Assembly (NCBI RefSeq): GCF_030532715.1
Contig: NZ_JAUNKO010000005.1
Location: forward strand, 216,407-280,406
Length of the DNA: 64,000 bases
Source of the DNA: Corynebacterium sp.
Lineage (GTDB): Bacteria; Actinomycetota; Actinomycetes; Mycobacteriales; Mycobacteriaceae
Direction: 5' to 3'
Shown here one piece after another: positions 41,467-49,802 of this stretch. Within the stretch, counting starts at the first letter, position 1; each line of letters opens with the position of its first letter. The notes under the pieces are model-generated. The model saw nothing but the letters and a program-made list of their open reading frames with translations, was not told the DNA's origin and did not search any database. The position numbers and the translations under genes are program-made.

Positions 41467-42177
41467 ATGAACCGCGCCACCCAATTCATTGCAGCCTTTA
41501 ACGATATTGAGCAATATCTCCGCCGCAACTACGGAACCCACAACTCCGAAGGCTTCCGAACATTAGTGCGCATCGCTATGAAGGAGCAAGCGCTGCCGCA
41601 GCCCCAGGCGGACGCCCTCTTCGCATTCGCAGACCTCCGCAACGCCATTAGCCACGGCACCTACAACGCGGGCCGCCCCATCGCCGAACCCTTCGAAAAC
41701 ACCGTGACGGAGATTGAAGCACTGCGCGACCTGATTACCCAACCCCCAAGTGCACTCGGCGTACTTGGCGAACGCTCCCCCGACATCGTTACCACCGGGA
41801 CCACAATTAACGACGCCCTGAAACTCCTGCACGGCGACCAGCTCTCCGTGTTACCCGTCTACCGGAAACACTTCGTATTCCTCTTAACCACGGACATGAT
41901 TGTGCGCTGGGTCGCCGAAGACCTCGACGACGACGGCCGCCTCAACGCCCACACCGTCGGCGATCTCGCCCCCTACGTCTCCCCCGCAGACTTGGCCTAC
42001 TTCTCGCGTCCAGACTTGAGCGCCGCCACCGCCATCCAACACTTCACCGACCCCGGCCACTCCGGCCTCCTACCCCGCGCGATCATCATCACGGCCAAAG
42101 GCAGCCCAAAGCAATACCCGATGCGAGTCATCGACCGCTCCGAACTGCCGAAACTCGTCCAAGCGCTCGACTTTTAG
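41467..42177 (+). CDS. CBS-domain protein with HEPN-like N-terminal helical domain
   Basis: This 236-residue cytoplasmic protein has two parts. Residues about 1-95 are helical and contain FADLRNAISHGTY, with Arg58-Asn59 and His63. That is the R-N-x3-H arrangement of HEPN RNase domains, set in the typical long-helix context. Residues about 103-235 form a CBS pair (TTINDALKLLHGDQLSVLPV, HTVGDLAPYV), which in known families binds adenine nucleotides. I infer a nucleotide-sensing HEPN protein; neither nuclease activity nor ligand is shown. It is divergent from the SNF2 gene and convergent with hisS, with 38 bases between. Confidence 0.62.
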   Translation: MNRATQFIAAFNDIEQYLRRNYGTHNSEGFRTLVRIAMKEQALPQPQADALFAFADLRNAISHGTYNAGRPIAEPFENTVTEIEALRDLITQPPSALGVLGERSPDIVTTGTTINDALKLLHGDQLSVLPVYRKHFVFLLTTDMIVRWVAEDLDDDGRLNAHTVGDLAPYVSPADLAYFSRPDLSAATAIQHFTDPGHSGLLPRAIIITAKGSPKQYPMRVIDRSELPKLVQALDF

Positions 42178-42215
42178 TCCGCGAACCGCGGGGCTGGCAG
42201 GTGACGCGGAGACGG

Positions 42216-43490
42216 CTAGAGCCGCGCGGTGATGTGGGTGTGCACTTCGGCGAGGGGGACGTTGGATTGTTCGTGGGCGAGCAGGTCTTTCACGGCGATT
42301 TCGCCTGCTTCCAGTTCGCGATCCCCGAGGACGAGGGCGAATCGAGAGCCAGCGCGGTCAGCGCCCTTCATCGCGCCTTTTAAGCCTCGATTCCCGTAGG
42401 CCATGTCAGCACGCACCCCGGCCGCGCGCAGCTGATCAATAATGCGAACCATCGCGCGTTTCGCCTCCGCCCCCAACGGCACCCCATACACGTCTACGCG
42501 ATTGCTCGCGCCAGCGGTGACGCCCTCCGCCTGCATAGCCAGCAAGGTGCGATCCACACCGAGGCCGAACCCAATGCCGGAGAGTTCCTGGCCGCCGAGC
42601 TGTGACATCAGCCCATCGTAACGGCCGCCACCGCCGATGCCGGACTGGGCGCCGAGTCCGTCATGGACGAATTCGAAGCAGGTTTTGGTGTAATAATCGA
42701 GGCCCCGGACCATACGGGGGTTAATGTCAAAGCGCACCCCAAGATCGGTGAGTAGGCCGGTGACGGTTTCGAAATGGTCGCGGGTTTCCGCCGATAAGTA
42801 GTCGAGCATCAGCGGCGCGTCGGCGGTCATTTCGCGCACTTCGGAGCGCTTGTCATCGAGGACACGCAGCGGATTTATGTTCGCGCGGTGCCGCGTCTGC
42901 TCATCGAGCGGAAGTTTGAACAAGAATTCTTGGAGTTTTTGGCGGTATGCGGGGCGGCAGGTTTCGTCGCCGAGGCTCGTGAGCTCGAGGCGGTAGCCAG
43001 TCAAGCCGACGGAGCGGAAACAACGATCCGCGAGGGCGATAACCTCCGCATCCAGTGCCGGATCGTCCACGCCAATAGATTCCACGCCGACTTGCTGTAG
43101 TTGGCGGTAGCGGCCAGCTTGGGGGCGTTCATAGCGGAAAAACGGGCCAGCGTACACCAATTTCACGGGCAGCTGGCCACGATCCAAGCCGTGTTCGATC
43201 ACCGCGCGCATCACCCCTGCGGTGCCTTCGGGGCGCAGGGTGACGGAGCGATCCCCACGGTCGGCGAAGCTGTACATTTCTTTGCTCACCACATCGGTGG
43301 ATTCACCAACCCCGCGGGCAAACAGCGCCGTATCCTCAAAGATGGGCAGCTCAATGTGCTCGTAGCCCGCGAGGTGAGCTTGATGGGTGAAACCATCACG
43401 CACCGCTAGGAACTCGGGCGAAGTCGGGGGCACATAATCCGGCACCCCCTTGGGGGCAGCAAACGGCTGAATCTTTTTGGCTTGAGTCAC
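42216..43490 (-). CDS. hisS: Histidyl-tRNA synthetase
   Basis: HisRS (424 aa) charges tRNA-His. Class II motifs are present: [19 protein letters not shown] (motif 2 region), the histidine loops [14 protein letters not shown] and GGGGRYDGL, and [15 protein letters not shown] (motif 3), followed by the anticodon domain. The conserved order is hisS after the MBL gene, 9 bases apart. Confidence 0.97.
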   Translation of the reverse strand: MTQAKKIQPFAAPKGVPDYVPPTSPEFLAVRDGFTHQAHLAGYEHIELPIFEDTALFARGVGESTDVVSKEMYSFADRGDRSVTLRPEGTAGVMRAVIEHGLDRGQLPVKLVYAGPFFRYERPQAGRYRQLQQVGVESIGVDDPALDAEVIALADRCFRSVGLTGYRLELTSLGDETCRPAYRQKLQEFLFKLPLDEQTRHRANINPLRVLDDKRSEVREMTADAPLMLDYLSAETRDHFETVTGLLTDLGVRFDINPRMVRGLDYYTKTCFEFVHDGLGAQSGIGGGGRYDGLMSQLGGQELSGIGFGLGVDRTLLAMQAEGVTAGASNRVDVYGVPLGAEAKRAMVRIIDQLRAAGVRADMAYGNRGLKGAMKGADRAGSRFALVLGDRELEAGEIAVKDLLAHEQSNVPLAEVHTHITARL

Positions 43491-43499
43491 GAATGGAGA

Positions 43500-44144
43500 T
43501 TATACGGCCAAACCTTTCAGAAACGGATTCCGCGAGCGCTCCGCGCGCATGGTGGTCACAGGGCCGTGACCCGGCAAAAGGTGCAGCGAATCGGCAAGTT
43601 CCCACACCGGACCTGCGAGGCTTTGCTGCATCGCCTCCGGATCGGAATGCAGAATATCGGTGCGCCCCACCGAACCTAAAAACACCACATCACCGGTAAA
43701 GCACACTTCATCACCAACGAGCAGCACGCTGCCCGGAGAATGCCCGGGGGCGTGGCGTACCACGTATTCGGCACCCACAAGGTCAATGACGTCCCCATCG
43801 GCGTAGTACCGCAGGTCGGCGACGGCGGCCATGTTCGCGGCGTCGAAAAGCATGGCGGTGTGCGGGGCGACGCCAATATCCGGGTCTGTAATCATAAACG
43901 CGTCGTCTTCGTGAATGAACACGGGTGCCTGGAACTTCCGGCCCACCTTCGAAGCGTCGCGCGTATGGTCGATGTGCCCGTGGGTGAGCAGCACCTTGTC
44001 CACCACTAAACCCTGCTCTTCCACCAGCGCCGAAATGCGCGGCTCGGCATACATGCCGGGGTCGATGACAACTACGTGCCCCTCGTTGACAATCAAATAA
44101 CAATTCGTTTTGAACGGCCCGGCGGCGAAGCCCTGAATCTCCAT
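43500..44144 (-). CDS. Metallo-beta-lactamase-fold hydrolase (glyoxalase II-like)
   Basis: This 214-residue protein carries the two-metal motif LLTHGHIDHTRDA, then HAPGHSPGSVLLVGDEVCFTGD. It resembles YcbL/glyoxalase II-type thioester hydrolases. The start MEIQGFAAGPFKTNCYL is the family N-terminus. A TAGTGT hexamer lies seven bases before the ATG with no ribosome site, so the message is probably leaderless. It is followed by hisS. Substrate not determined. Confidence 0.88.
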   Translation of the reverse strand: MEIQGFAAGPFKTNCYLIVNEGHVVVIDPGMYAEPRISALVEEQGLVVDKVLLTHGHIDHTRDASKVGRKFQAPVFIHEDDAFMITDPDIGVAPHTAMLFDAANMAAVADLRYYADGDVIDLVGAEYVVRHAPGHSPGSVLLVGDEVCFTGDVVFLGSVGRTDILHSDPEAMQQSLAGPVWELADSLHLLPGHGPVTTMRAERSRNPFLKGLAV

Positions 44145-44250
44145 GAAGACCACACTAAAGGTTGAGTCGCGGCCACCGCTACAATAGCCTCGGCAATACA
44201 ATGAACTGCCAGTAAGAGCTCAACACCGAACAATAAGGACTAGTTACAAG

Positions 44251-45090
44251 GTGAGCAAAAACCAACGCCGCGAGGAAGCACTGCGCGAACTCGAACGAGA
44301 ACTCAAATCCCGCGACCGCGCCGAAATAACCAAGCCGCTTGGCGTGGTGGCCGCCTCCGTAGCCGTCATCCTGTGCATCGTCGGCGGCATCTGGTGGGCT
44401 ACCACCAGCGGCAGCGGCGACGAGGAAACCACCGCCAGCTCCAGCACCGAGAGCACCGCCCCCGAAACGAACTTTGAGCCGGTGAGCACGAAACGCCCCA
44501 CCGCACTGCCGGAAACCGTCACCTGTACCTACAACGACGCCGAGGCACCCGCCCGCGAGGTGAGCAAACCCGCCACGGAGAACATTTCCACCAAGGGCAC
44601 CGTGGACGTGGAATTGGACACCAGCGCGGGCAAGATTGGCATGACGCTCGATAGGTCCGTGTCCCCTTGTACCGTGAACGCCATCGAACACATGGCTAAA
44701 GAAAAGTACTTTGACGATACGATTTGCCACCGCATTACCAATTCCGGCCTGCACGTGTTGCAGTGCGGCGACCCGAGCGGCACCGGCAGAGGCGGCCCTG
44801 GCTTCCAGTTCCCCAATGAGCACCCCACCGATAGCGCTACGCAAGCGGCCACTGTGAACTACGGGCGCGGCACTATCGCCATGGCGAATGCTGGTAAAGA
44901 CACCAACGGTTCACAATTCTTCCTCAACTATGGGGATTCCCCGCTGCCCACCGATTACACCTACTTCGGGCAGATCAACGACGAGGGCCTGAAAACCTTG
45001 GACGCGATCGCCGAAGCTGGCGTCAAAGATGGCGCTCCGGACGGGCCGCCCGCTAAGGAAGTGAAGATCAAAACTGCCGTTGTGAAGTAG
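44251..45090 (+). CDS. Membrane-anchored cyclophilin-type peptidyl-prolyl isomerase
   Basis: This 279-residue protein starts with GTG after AAGGA. It has a charged cytoplasmic N-terminus, one helix (about 29-50), a Ser/Thr/Glu-rich linker and an extracytoplasmic cyclophilin domain (about 115-275). The latter has FDDTICHRITNSGLHVLQCG and the family GTIAMANAGKDTNGSQFFLNYG. It helps fold exported proteins by prolyl isomerisation. The Arg of the usual FHRV motif is kept as HRI. It is divergent from the MBL gene. Confidence 0.93.
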   Translation: MSKNQRREEALRELERELKSRDRAEITKPLGVVAASVAVILCIVGGIWWATTSGSGDEETTASSSTESTAPETNFEPVSTKRPTALPETVTCTYNDAEAPAREVSKPATENISTKGTVDVELDTSAGKIGMTLDRSVSPCTVNAIEHMAKEKYFDDTICHRITNSGLHVLQCGDPSGTGRGGPGFQFPNEHPTDSATQAATVNYGRGTIAMANAGKDTNGSQFFLNYGDSPLPTDYTYFGQINDEGLKTLDAIAEAGVKDGAPDGPPAKEVKIKTAVVK

Positions 45091-45192
45091 GCTTCACTCG
45101 CGCTACGAACATTTGTCTCATAATTATCTCAGGCGGCTCGTGCTAGTAGCGCACAATTTATCCGTGCTTGCGTATGTATTTTCGGACATATC

Positions 45193-45249
45193 CCTCAAGG
45201 TTTTCAGAAAATTTTCTTGCTTTTTCTTGAAAACGGGACTACCTTGAGG
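45193..45249 (+). promoter_or_regulatory. Promoter framed by nested inverted repeats, upstream of the 83-residue secreted protein
   Basis: CCTCAAGG (45193-45200) and CCTTGAGG (45242-45249) are exact inverted copies. Inside them GTTTTCA (45200-45206) and TGAAAAC (45228-45234) are a second exact pair. A likely promoter, TTGCTT (45217-45222) with 17 bases to TACCTT (45240-45245), lies within, so the arms could bind a regulator that loops or occludes it. The start would be near 45252. Confidence 0.5.
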
Positions 45250-45285
45250 TCAGCTCGTTAAACATTCCAGACGAAAGGCGCGTTC

Positions 45286-45537
45286 ATGAAGCTTCTCACC
45301 CGCAAAGGTCTCACCGCTGCGATGGCTGCCGTCGCCATCTCCATGACCTCCGTTACTGCGGCCCCGGTGGCGTTTGCTCAGAGCTCCACCACCAACGACG
45401 ACAAGGGCGACAAGGGCGACACCAACGCACTTGAAAGCATCGTTGACGCCATCGAACTCGTTGCTCGACTCTTCGGCGGAATTACCAAACTGCAGGGCAA
45501 CTTCGATAAGTTCTTCAAGAACATGGGCTCCTCCTAG
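45286..45537 (+). CDS. Small secreted protein, unknown (83 aa)
   Basis: A clear signal peptide (MKLLTRKG, hydrophobic core, cleavage after AFA at residue 31) leaves a mature peptide of about 52 residues. It starts with a Lys/Asp-rich stretch (DDKGDKGD) followed by an amphipathic helix, ESIVDAIELVARLFGGITK, and a polar end. No cysteine, no catalytic motif and no sortase motif. The helix resembles the small pore-forming or surface peptides of corynebacteria only in type, not in recognisable sequence. GAAAGG precedes the ATG. It has its own promoter and a strong terminator, so it is an independent gene. Confidence 0.75.
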   Translation: MKLLTRKGLTAAMAAVAISMTSVTAAPVAFAQSSTTNDDKGDKGDTNALESIVDAIELVARLFGGITKLQGNFDKFFKNMGSS

Positions 45538-45572
45538 GATTTCCGCCCGCCTAGCACAACTAGACTTTTCCG

Positions 45573-45604
45573 CCACCCCGCTCACCAATGCGGGGTGGTT
45601 TTTT
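45573..45604 (+). terminator. Rho-independent terminator of the small secreted protein gene
   Basis: CCACCCCGC (45573-45581), loop TCACCAAT, GCGGGGTGG (45590-45598) and TTTTTT form a textbook terminator 36 bases after the stop codon. Confidence 0.9.
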
Positions 45605-45836
45605 CTTTACGACGCCCCGTCCGCCCGCTCCCCGCGGGCACCCTCCCGCTCGTTCCGGTTCCCCGAACCAAACCGCATAGCGATTACGCTACCCCGGTTT
45701 GGAGGTGCAGTTCACAGTGGGAAAGCATTCTTTTAATTGGCTGAATTACACGCTTACAATTCATTGTTGACACATCCCCAGCCCGGAATGCCTGCGCCCC
45801 CACTATCAGTGGCACAGCCTCCGCTACGCACCCCAA
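45605..45836. other. Gap between the small secreted gene and the ABC importer operon
   Basis: About 230 bases without a gene. On the minus strand, downstream of the importer operon, CCACT-GAT-AGTGG (about 45808-45820) could form a small hairpin but has no T-run. Nothing else was recognised. Confidence 0.3.
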
Positions 45837-46832
45837 TTATCGCGTATCAGGTTCACCAATAAATCCCTGCTCCCGCATCCAATCAACAGCGACTTGGCTT
45901 GGGTCGGCGCCTTCAACGTCGACTTTGTAGTTGAGGTTGCGCATAGCGTCGTCGTCAAGCAATGCCGCAACTTCCGCAAAGCGTTGCTGCAGCTCTGGGT
46001 ACGTATGCACCAGCTCGGTGCGAAACACGGGGGCGGCGTTGTAGGCAGGGAAGAACTGTTTATCATCCCGCAATACCACCAAGTTCAGTGATTGGATCCG
46101 CCCATCCGTGGTGAACACCTCGCCGAAATTGCAGGTGCCGTCCGCGGTTGCTTGATACACGGTGCCAGTATCCATGAGCGAAATGTTTGCCTCCGGCACC
46201 CCGTTGGTATCCCCCCGCGGCAGATCATACGCCTGCAGCATTGGGTTCAGACCATCAGTTCGAGAATTGAATTCTGATTCCACACACAAGGTACGGTCCG
46301 CCACCGGCACCTTCGCCATATCCGACAACGTAGCGATCCCGTGTTCGGTCGCGTAATCGGCTCGGACGGCGAACGCGTAGGTGTTATTCAAGGGCGCCGG
46401 CTCACCCCAGGTCAAACCATTTTCAGCATCCTCATCCCGCACCGCTTCCCACTGTTGCCGCTGGTCCGGAATGCCATTCTCGTGGTTGAGGTACGTCAGC
46501 CACGCGGTACCGGTGTACTCGAAGAACACATCCGCCTGCCCAGACACCATGAGATTGCGCGCCGGTTGTGAGCCAGGAACATTGGTCATGTCCACCACAT
46601 CAAAGCCAGCGGCCTGCCCAATGAGCACCGCAATCTTTCCTAAAATGAGTTGCTCGGTAAAGCTTTTCGAGGTCACCACCAACGTTTGCCCCGCCGCGTT
46701 GGGGACGGGTTTGAGGCTGCCCTCGCTGATTGGCGGGACCGGTGTTGCCGAGGGGCGCAGCCCACAACCACACAAGGCGACAAGCAGTGTCATGAGTAAC
46801 GCTACGGTGTGCATCGCAGAAGTCCGCCGCAT
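45837..46832 (-). CDS. Osmoprotectant-type ABC substrate-binding lipoprotein
   Basis: This 331-residue protein begins MRRTSAMHTV with lipobox LCGC (lipid Cys about residue 23), so it is anchored outside the membrane. The solute domain (VVTSKSFTEQLILGKIAVL, DVFFEYTGTAWLTYL) is of the OpuAC/ProX glycine betaine-choline type. The ligand could be betaine, carnitine, choline or a related compound. The ATG at 46832 is preferred over a GTG nine bases upstream that is too near the AAAGGA site. Last gene of the operon. Confidence 0.87.
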   Translation of the reverse strand: MRRTSAMHTVALLMTLLVALCGCGLRPSATPVPPISEGSLKPVPNAAGQTLVVTSKSFTEQLILGKIAVLIGQAAGFDVVDMTNVPGSQPARNLMVSGQADVFFEYTGTAWLTYLNHENGIPDQRQQWEAVRDEDAENGLTWGEPAPLNNTYAFAVRADYATEHGIATLSDMAKVPVADRTLCVESEFNSRTDGLNPMLQAYDLPRGDTNGVPEANISLMDTGTVYQATADGTCNFGEVFTTDGRIQSLNLVVLRDDKQFFPAYNAAPVFRTELVHTYPELQQRFAEVAALLDDDAMRNLNYKVDVEGADPSQVAVDWMREQGFIGEPDTR

Positions 46833-46837
46833 GGAAA

Positions 46838-47572
46838 TCACTGTCCTTTCGGCCGCAGAACCTGTTCAAAAACGCGGGCAATCCAATCGATGAACAACGC
46901 CAGCAGGGCAACGAGCAGTGACCCAGTAATCAGCACCCGATCCAATGCAAGGTTCACGCCTGTGGTGATGAGCAGCCCCAATCCGCCGCCATCCACAAAA
47001 GTGGCAAGCGTGGCAGTCCCCACCAAGAGGACCAACGCAGTACGAATACCAGCCAGCATGATGGGGATTGCAAGCGGCAATTCAATCCGAAACAGCACAG
47101 CGAGCGCGCTCATGCCCATTCCCCTGCCGGCTTCAATGATGCCTTGATCAACCGTATCCAAACCCACCATGGTGTTTTTCAATACCGGCAAAAAGGCGTA
47201 CAGGATGAGCGCGGACACCGCCGCCCGGAAACCAAAACCCAGCCAAAACGCAAACAGCACCACCAACCCAATCACAGGCGCGGCTTGGCCCACATTTGCC
47301 AGCATCATCACCGGCGTAATGAACCAGCGAAACGGCCTTCTTGTGAGCAACACTCCCAACGGGATAGCCGTTACCAACACCACGAGGGCGGCAACGAACG
47401 TAAGTGAAAGGTGCTGGATGGTGAGTTCCCAAAGGTACGGAACCGTCAGGGTTACCTGTTCCGTGGAGGTGAGTTGAGCCCGAGAAATCCACCACGCGAT
47501 CCACCCCAACGCAACGATTATGGCCAGTGGCTGAATCAACAGCTTCCATCCGCTGTTCCCTGGGCGAGTCAT
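46838..47572 (-). CDS. Osmoprotectant-type ABC permease
   Basis: This 244-residue permease has about six helices and the BPD inner-membrane signature around GRGMGMSALAVLFRIELPLAIPIMLAGIRTA, which contacts the ATPase. It is homologous to OpuCB/OpuCD. It overlaps the ATPase end by four bases and precedes the binding protein by five. With the second permease gene it would form a heterodimer. Confidence 0.9.
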   Translation of the reverse strand: MTRPGNSGWKLLIQPLAIIVALGWIAWWISRAQLTSTEQVTLTVPYLWELTIQHLSLTFVAALVVLVTAIPLGVLLTRRPFRWFITPVMMLANVGQAAPVIGLVVLFAFWLGFGFRAAVSALILYAFLPVLKNTMVGLDTVDQGIIEAGRGMGMSALAVLFRIELPLAIPIMLAGIRTALVLLVGTATLATFVDGGGLGLLITTGVNLALDRVLITGSLLVALLALFIDWIARVFEQVLRPKGQ

Positions 47573-48792
47573 GATGATTCCACATCCGCATTCGTGCCTA
47601 CCGGGGCGGAAGCTTGGCTCGAAGTTTGACGCAACTCCGCGATTGCATGCATCACTGTTTCCACATCAATCACGCCGCGGAGCACGTGACGGGGTCCAAC
47701 CACAAGGGCTGATCCGCTACTCGACACCAGCATGGTATCGAGCGCATCGTTTAGCGTTGACAGTGTGGATACCACCGGCAGTTCTTTCACGCGACGGTTC
47801 GCGATCGCACGCATAGTGCGAAGTTGCTCGCAGGACAGCCACGCCAGCGGCCGGTATTTGTGATCCACGATGACCACATGGTCATGGCCCGCAGCTTCAG
47901 CTGAGCGCGTAAGTTGGCGGGGATCATCACCCGGTGTGCCGACAGTAGCCGACAGCAGCGCTACATCCTTGACTCGTTTCAGGTTGAGTTGCTTCAACCC
48001 AGCACCGGAGCCAATAAAATCTTCCACGAACTCATCGGCTGGTTCGGCGAGGATGCGTTCGGGTGTGTCGTACTGAACGATGCGGGCGCCATCGTTAAAA
48101 ATGGCGATCCAGTCCCCAAGTTTCAGCGCCTCATCGAAATCGTGTGTCACGCACACGATCGTTTTGTGCAGTTCCGACTGGATGCTGATCAGCTCATCTT
48201 GTAAATGCTGCCGCGTGATGGGATCCACCGCCCCGAAGGGTTCATCCATGAGCATGATCGGCGGGTCGGCTGCCAAGGCGCGAGCAACGCCCACTCGTTG
48301 TTGCTGACCCCCGGAGAGTTCCTTTGGGTAGCGGTCGCGATACACTTCCGGGTCAAGGTTCACTAATTCGAGGAGTTCGTCCACGCGAGCCGCTATGCGC
48401 TGTTTGTCCCATTTCAGCATCTTGGGAACCATGGCGATATTCGCGCCCACGGTGAAATGCGGCAGCAATCCGCCCCCTTGAATCACATAGCCAATCCCAC
48501 GGCGAAGTTTATCGCCATTCATTTTGGTCACATCTTGGCCATGAATGACAATCCGCCCTTCGGTGGGCTCAATAAGGCGATTCACCATTTTCAGCGTTGT
48601 GGTTTTCCCGCAACCAGATGGCCCAACAAACACCACAATATTTCCCGCGGGAATTTCCATGGTTAAATTGTCAACTGCGGGCTTTTTATTCCCATAACGC
48701 TTTGTTACATTTTCAATCAGAATGGCGGCACCGCCTTGGCCAGCGCCTTGGGTGGTAAATTCTCCTTCAATGTGTACATTCTGCTCAGACAC
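47569..48792 (-). CDS. Osmoprotectant-type ABC ATPase with C-terminal CBS pair
   Basis: This 407-residue protein has GPSGCGKTTTLKMVN (Walker A), LSGGQQQRVGVARALA (signature) and ILMDEPFGAVD (Walker B). Residues about 280-395 form two CBS domains (HDHVVIVDHKYRPLAWL, DTMLVSSSGSALVVG), which in OpuA-type importers respond to ionic strength or nucleotides. The GTG at 48792, after AAGGGG and overlapping the upstream permease by eight bases, is preferred to an ATG further up. Confidence 0.9.
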   Translation of the reverse strand: MSEQNVHIEGEFTTQGAGQGGAAILIENVTKRYGNKKPAVDNLTMEIPAGNIVVFVGPSGCGKTTTLKMVNRLIEPTEGRIVIHGQDVTKMNGDKLRRGIGYVIQGGGLLPHFTVGANIAMVPKMLKWDKQRIAARVDELLELVNLDPEVYRDRYPKELSGGQQQRVGVARALAADPPIMLMDEPFGAVDPITRQHLQDELISIQSELHKTIVCVTHDFDEALKLGDWIAIFNDGARIVQYDTPERILAEPADEFVEDFIGSGAGLKQLNLKRVKDVALLSATVGTPGDDPRQLTRSAEAAGHDHVVIVDHKYRPLAWLSCEQLRTMRAIANRRVKELPVVSTLSTLNDALDTMLVSSSGSALVVGPRHVLRGVIDVETVMHAIAELRQTSSQASAPVGTNADVESS

Positions 48793-49426
48793 GAATACCC
48801 CTTGAGGTAGTGAAGCGGCCCACGGCAAGTAAAGCCGCATCAAGAATAAGAGCCAATATCACAACGGCAATGACACCCGTTGCCACTGACTCGAAAGCAT
48901 TGGCCCCGCCCAGCCGCGACAAACCGGAAAAGATGTAGCTGCCCAAACCGGGGCCCAAGGCGTAGGCAGCAACCGCCGCGATACCCATGGTCATTTGGGC
49001 TGACACTCGCATGCCAGCGAGAATGACCGGCCAGGCGAGCGGCAACTCGACGGTAAGAAACGTGGCAATACGGCTCATACCTATGCCCCGCGCGGATTCA
49101 ACAATGGCCGAGTCCACTTCTGACAAACCCACCACGGCATTCCGCAGTATGGGCAGCACCGCGAAAAATGTCACAACGGCTACCGCTGGCGCCACGCCGA
49201 ATCCCAGCGGAATAATCAACAACCCAATGAGCGCGAACGATGGGATGGTTAATCCGATCGCAGAAATACCATTTGCGGCCGCTGTAAGACGATCACTGCG
49301 ATAACAAACTGCGGCCACGATAATGGCGAGCGCGGTTGCCAGAATGAGGCATTGTACGACAAGGCTCATGTGTTGCCAGGCCGCTGCGGCTATTTGTTGC
49401 CATCGATCGGAAATAAAGTGCCACAT
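48785..49426 (-). CDS. Osmoprotectant-type ABC permease (first gene of the operon)
   Basis: This 213-residue permease with about six helices carries the same ATPase-contact pattern (ARGIGMSRIATFLTVELPLAWPVILAGMRVS). The ATG follows GAGGAATG. It is the promoter-proximal gene of permease-ATPase-permease-binding protein. Confidence 0.89.
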   Translation of the reverse strand: MWHFISDRWQQIAAAAWQHMSLVVQCLILATALAIIVAAVCYRSDRLTAAANGISAIGLTIPSFALIGLLIIPLGFGVAPAVAVVTFFAVLPILRNAVVGLSEVDSAIVESARGIGMSRIATFLTVELPLAWPVILAGMRVSAQMTMGIAAVAAYALGPGLGSYIFSGLSRLGGANAFESVATGVIAVVILALILDAALLAVGRFTTSRGIRV

Positions 49427-49802
49427 TACAAATCATTCCTCAGGATTATTCCGCGATGCGAAGAACTCTTTCCTTAGCGCCCCCGCAGAACCGAGCCTAC
49501 CGAAAACGCCTCAACATTCCGCCCCACACCCGCCAAATAGCGATATTTTGGCAACTATTTTCACACTTGTTGTCACGTTGGCAAACTAGTTTGAGTGCCA
49601 CGGACACATGCGGCATTTACGCTCGTTATCACCGAATCGGCTAACGATCGCCAGCTTCATCATCGGCCGCGAGAAAACCACCATCCCACCACAAAATGTT
49701 AAATGGGTCATAATATTGCGGTGCGTGTGATCGACGCGCCAACAGTGTCGCCCCGCGGTCCCTGCGGGAGCACACCGACCCCCGCACGACTATTCGTGCA
49801 GG
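49427..49802. other. Gap between the ABC importer and rel
   Basis: This 376-bp gap should hold the importer promoter and the rel terminator. GCACGA-CTAT-TCGTGC (49784-49799) lies four bases beyond the rel stop and is a good hairpin, but it lacks a T-run on either side. CCCGC/GCGGG near 49752-49767 is a second, weaker hairpin. No gene was recognised. Confidence 0.4.
49784..49799 (-). terminator. Hairpin just after rel
   Basis: A perfect 6-bp stem with a 4-base loop directly follows the rel stop. No T-tract follows, so intrinsic termination is uncertain; it may protect the mRNA end or work with Rho. Confidence 0.4.

Noticed and set aside
45600-45836. A tRNA or small RNA gene in the gap after the terminator
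   Set aside because: No cloverleaf or CCA-type end was seen, and only weak hairpins are present.
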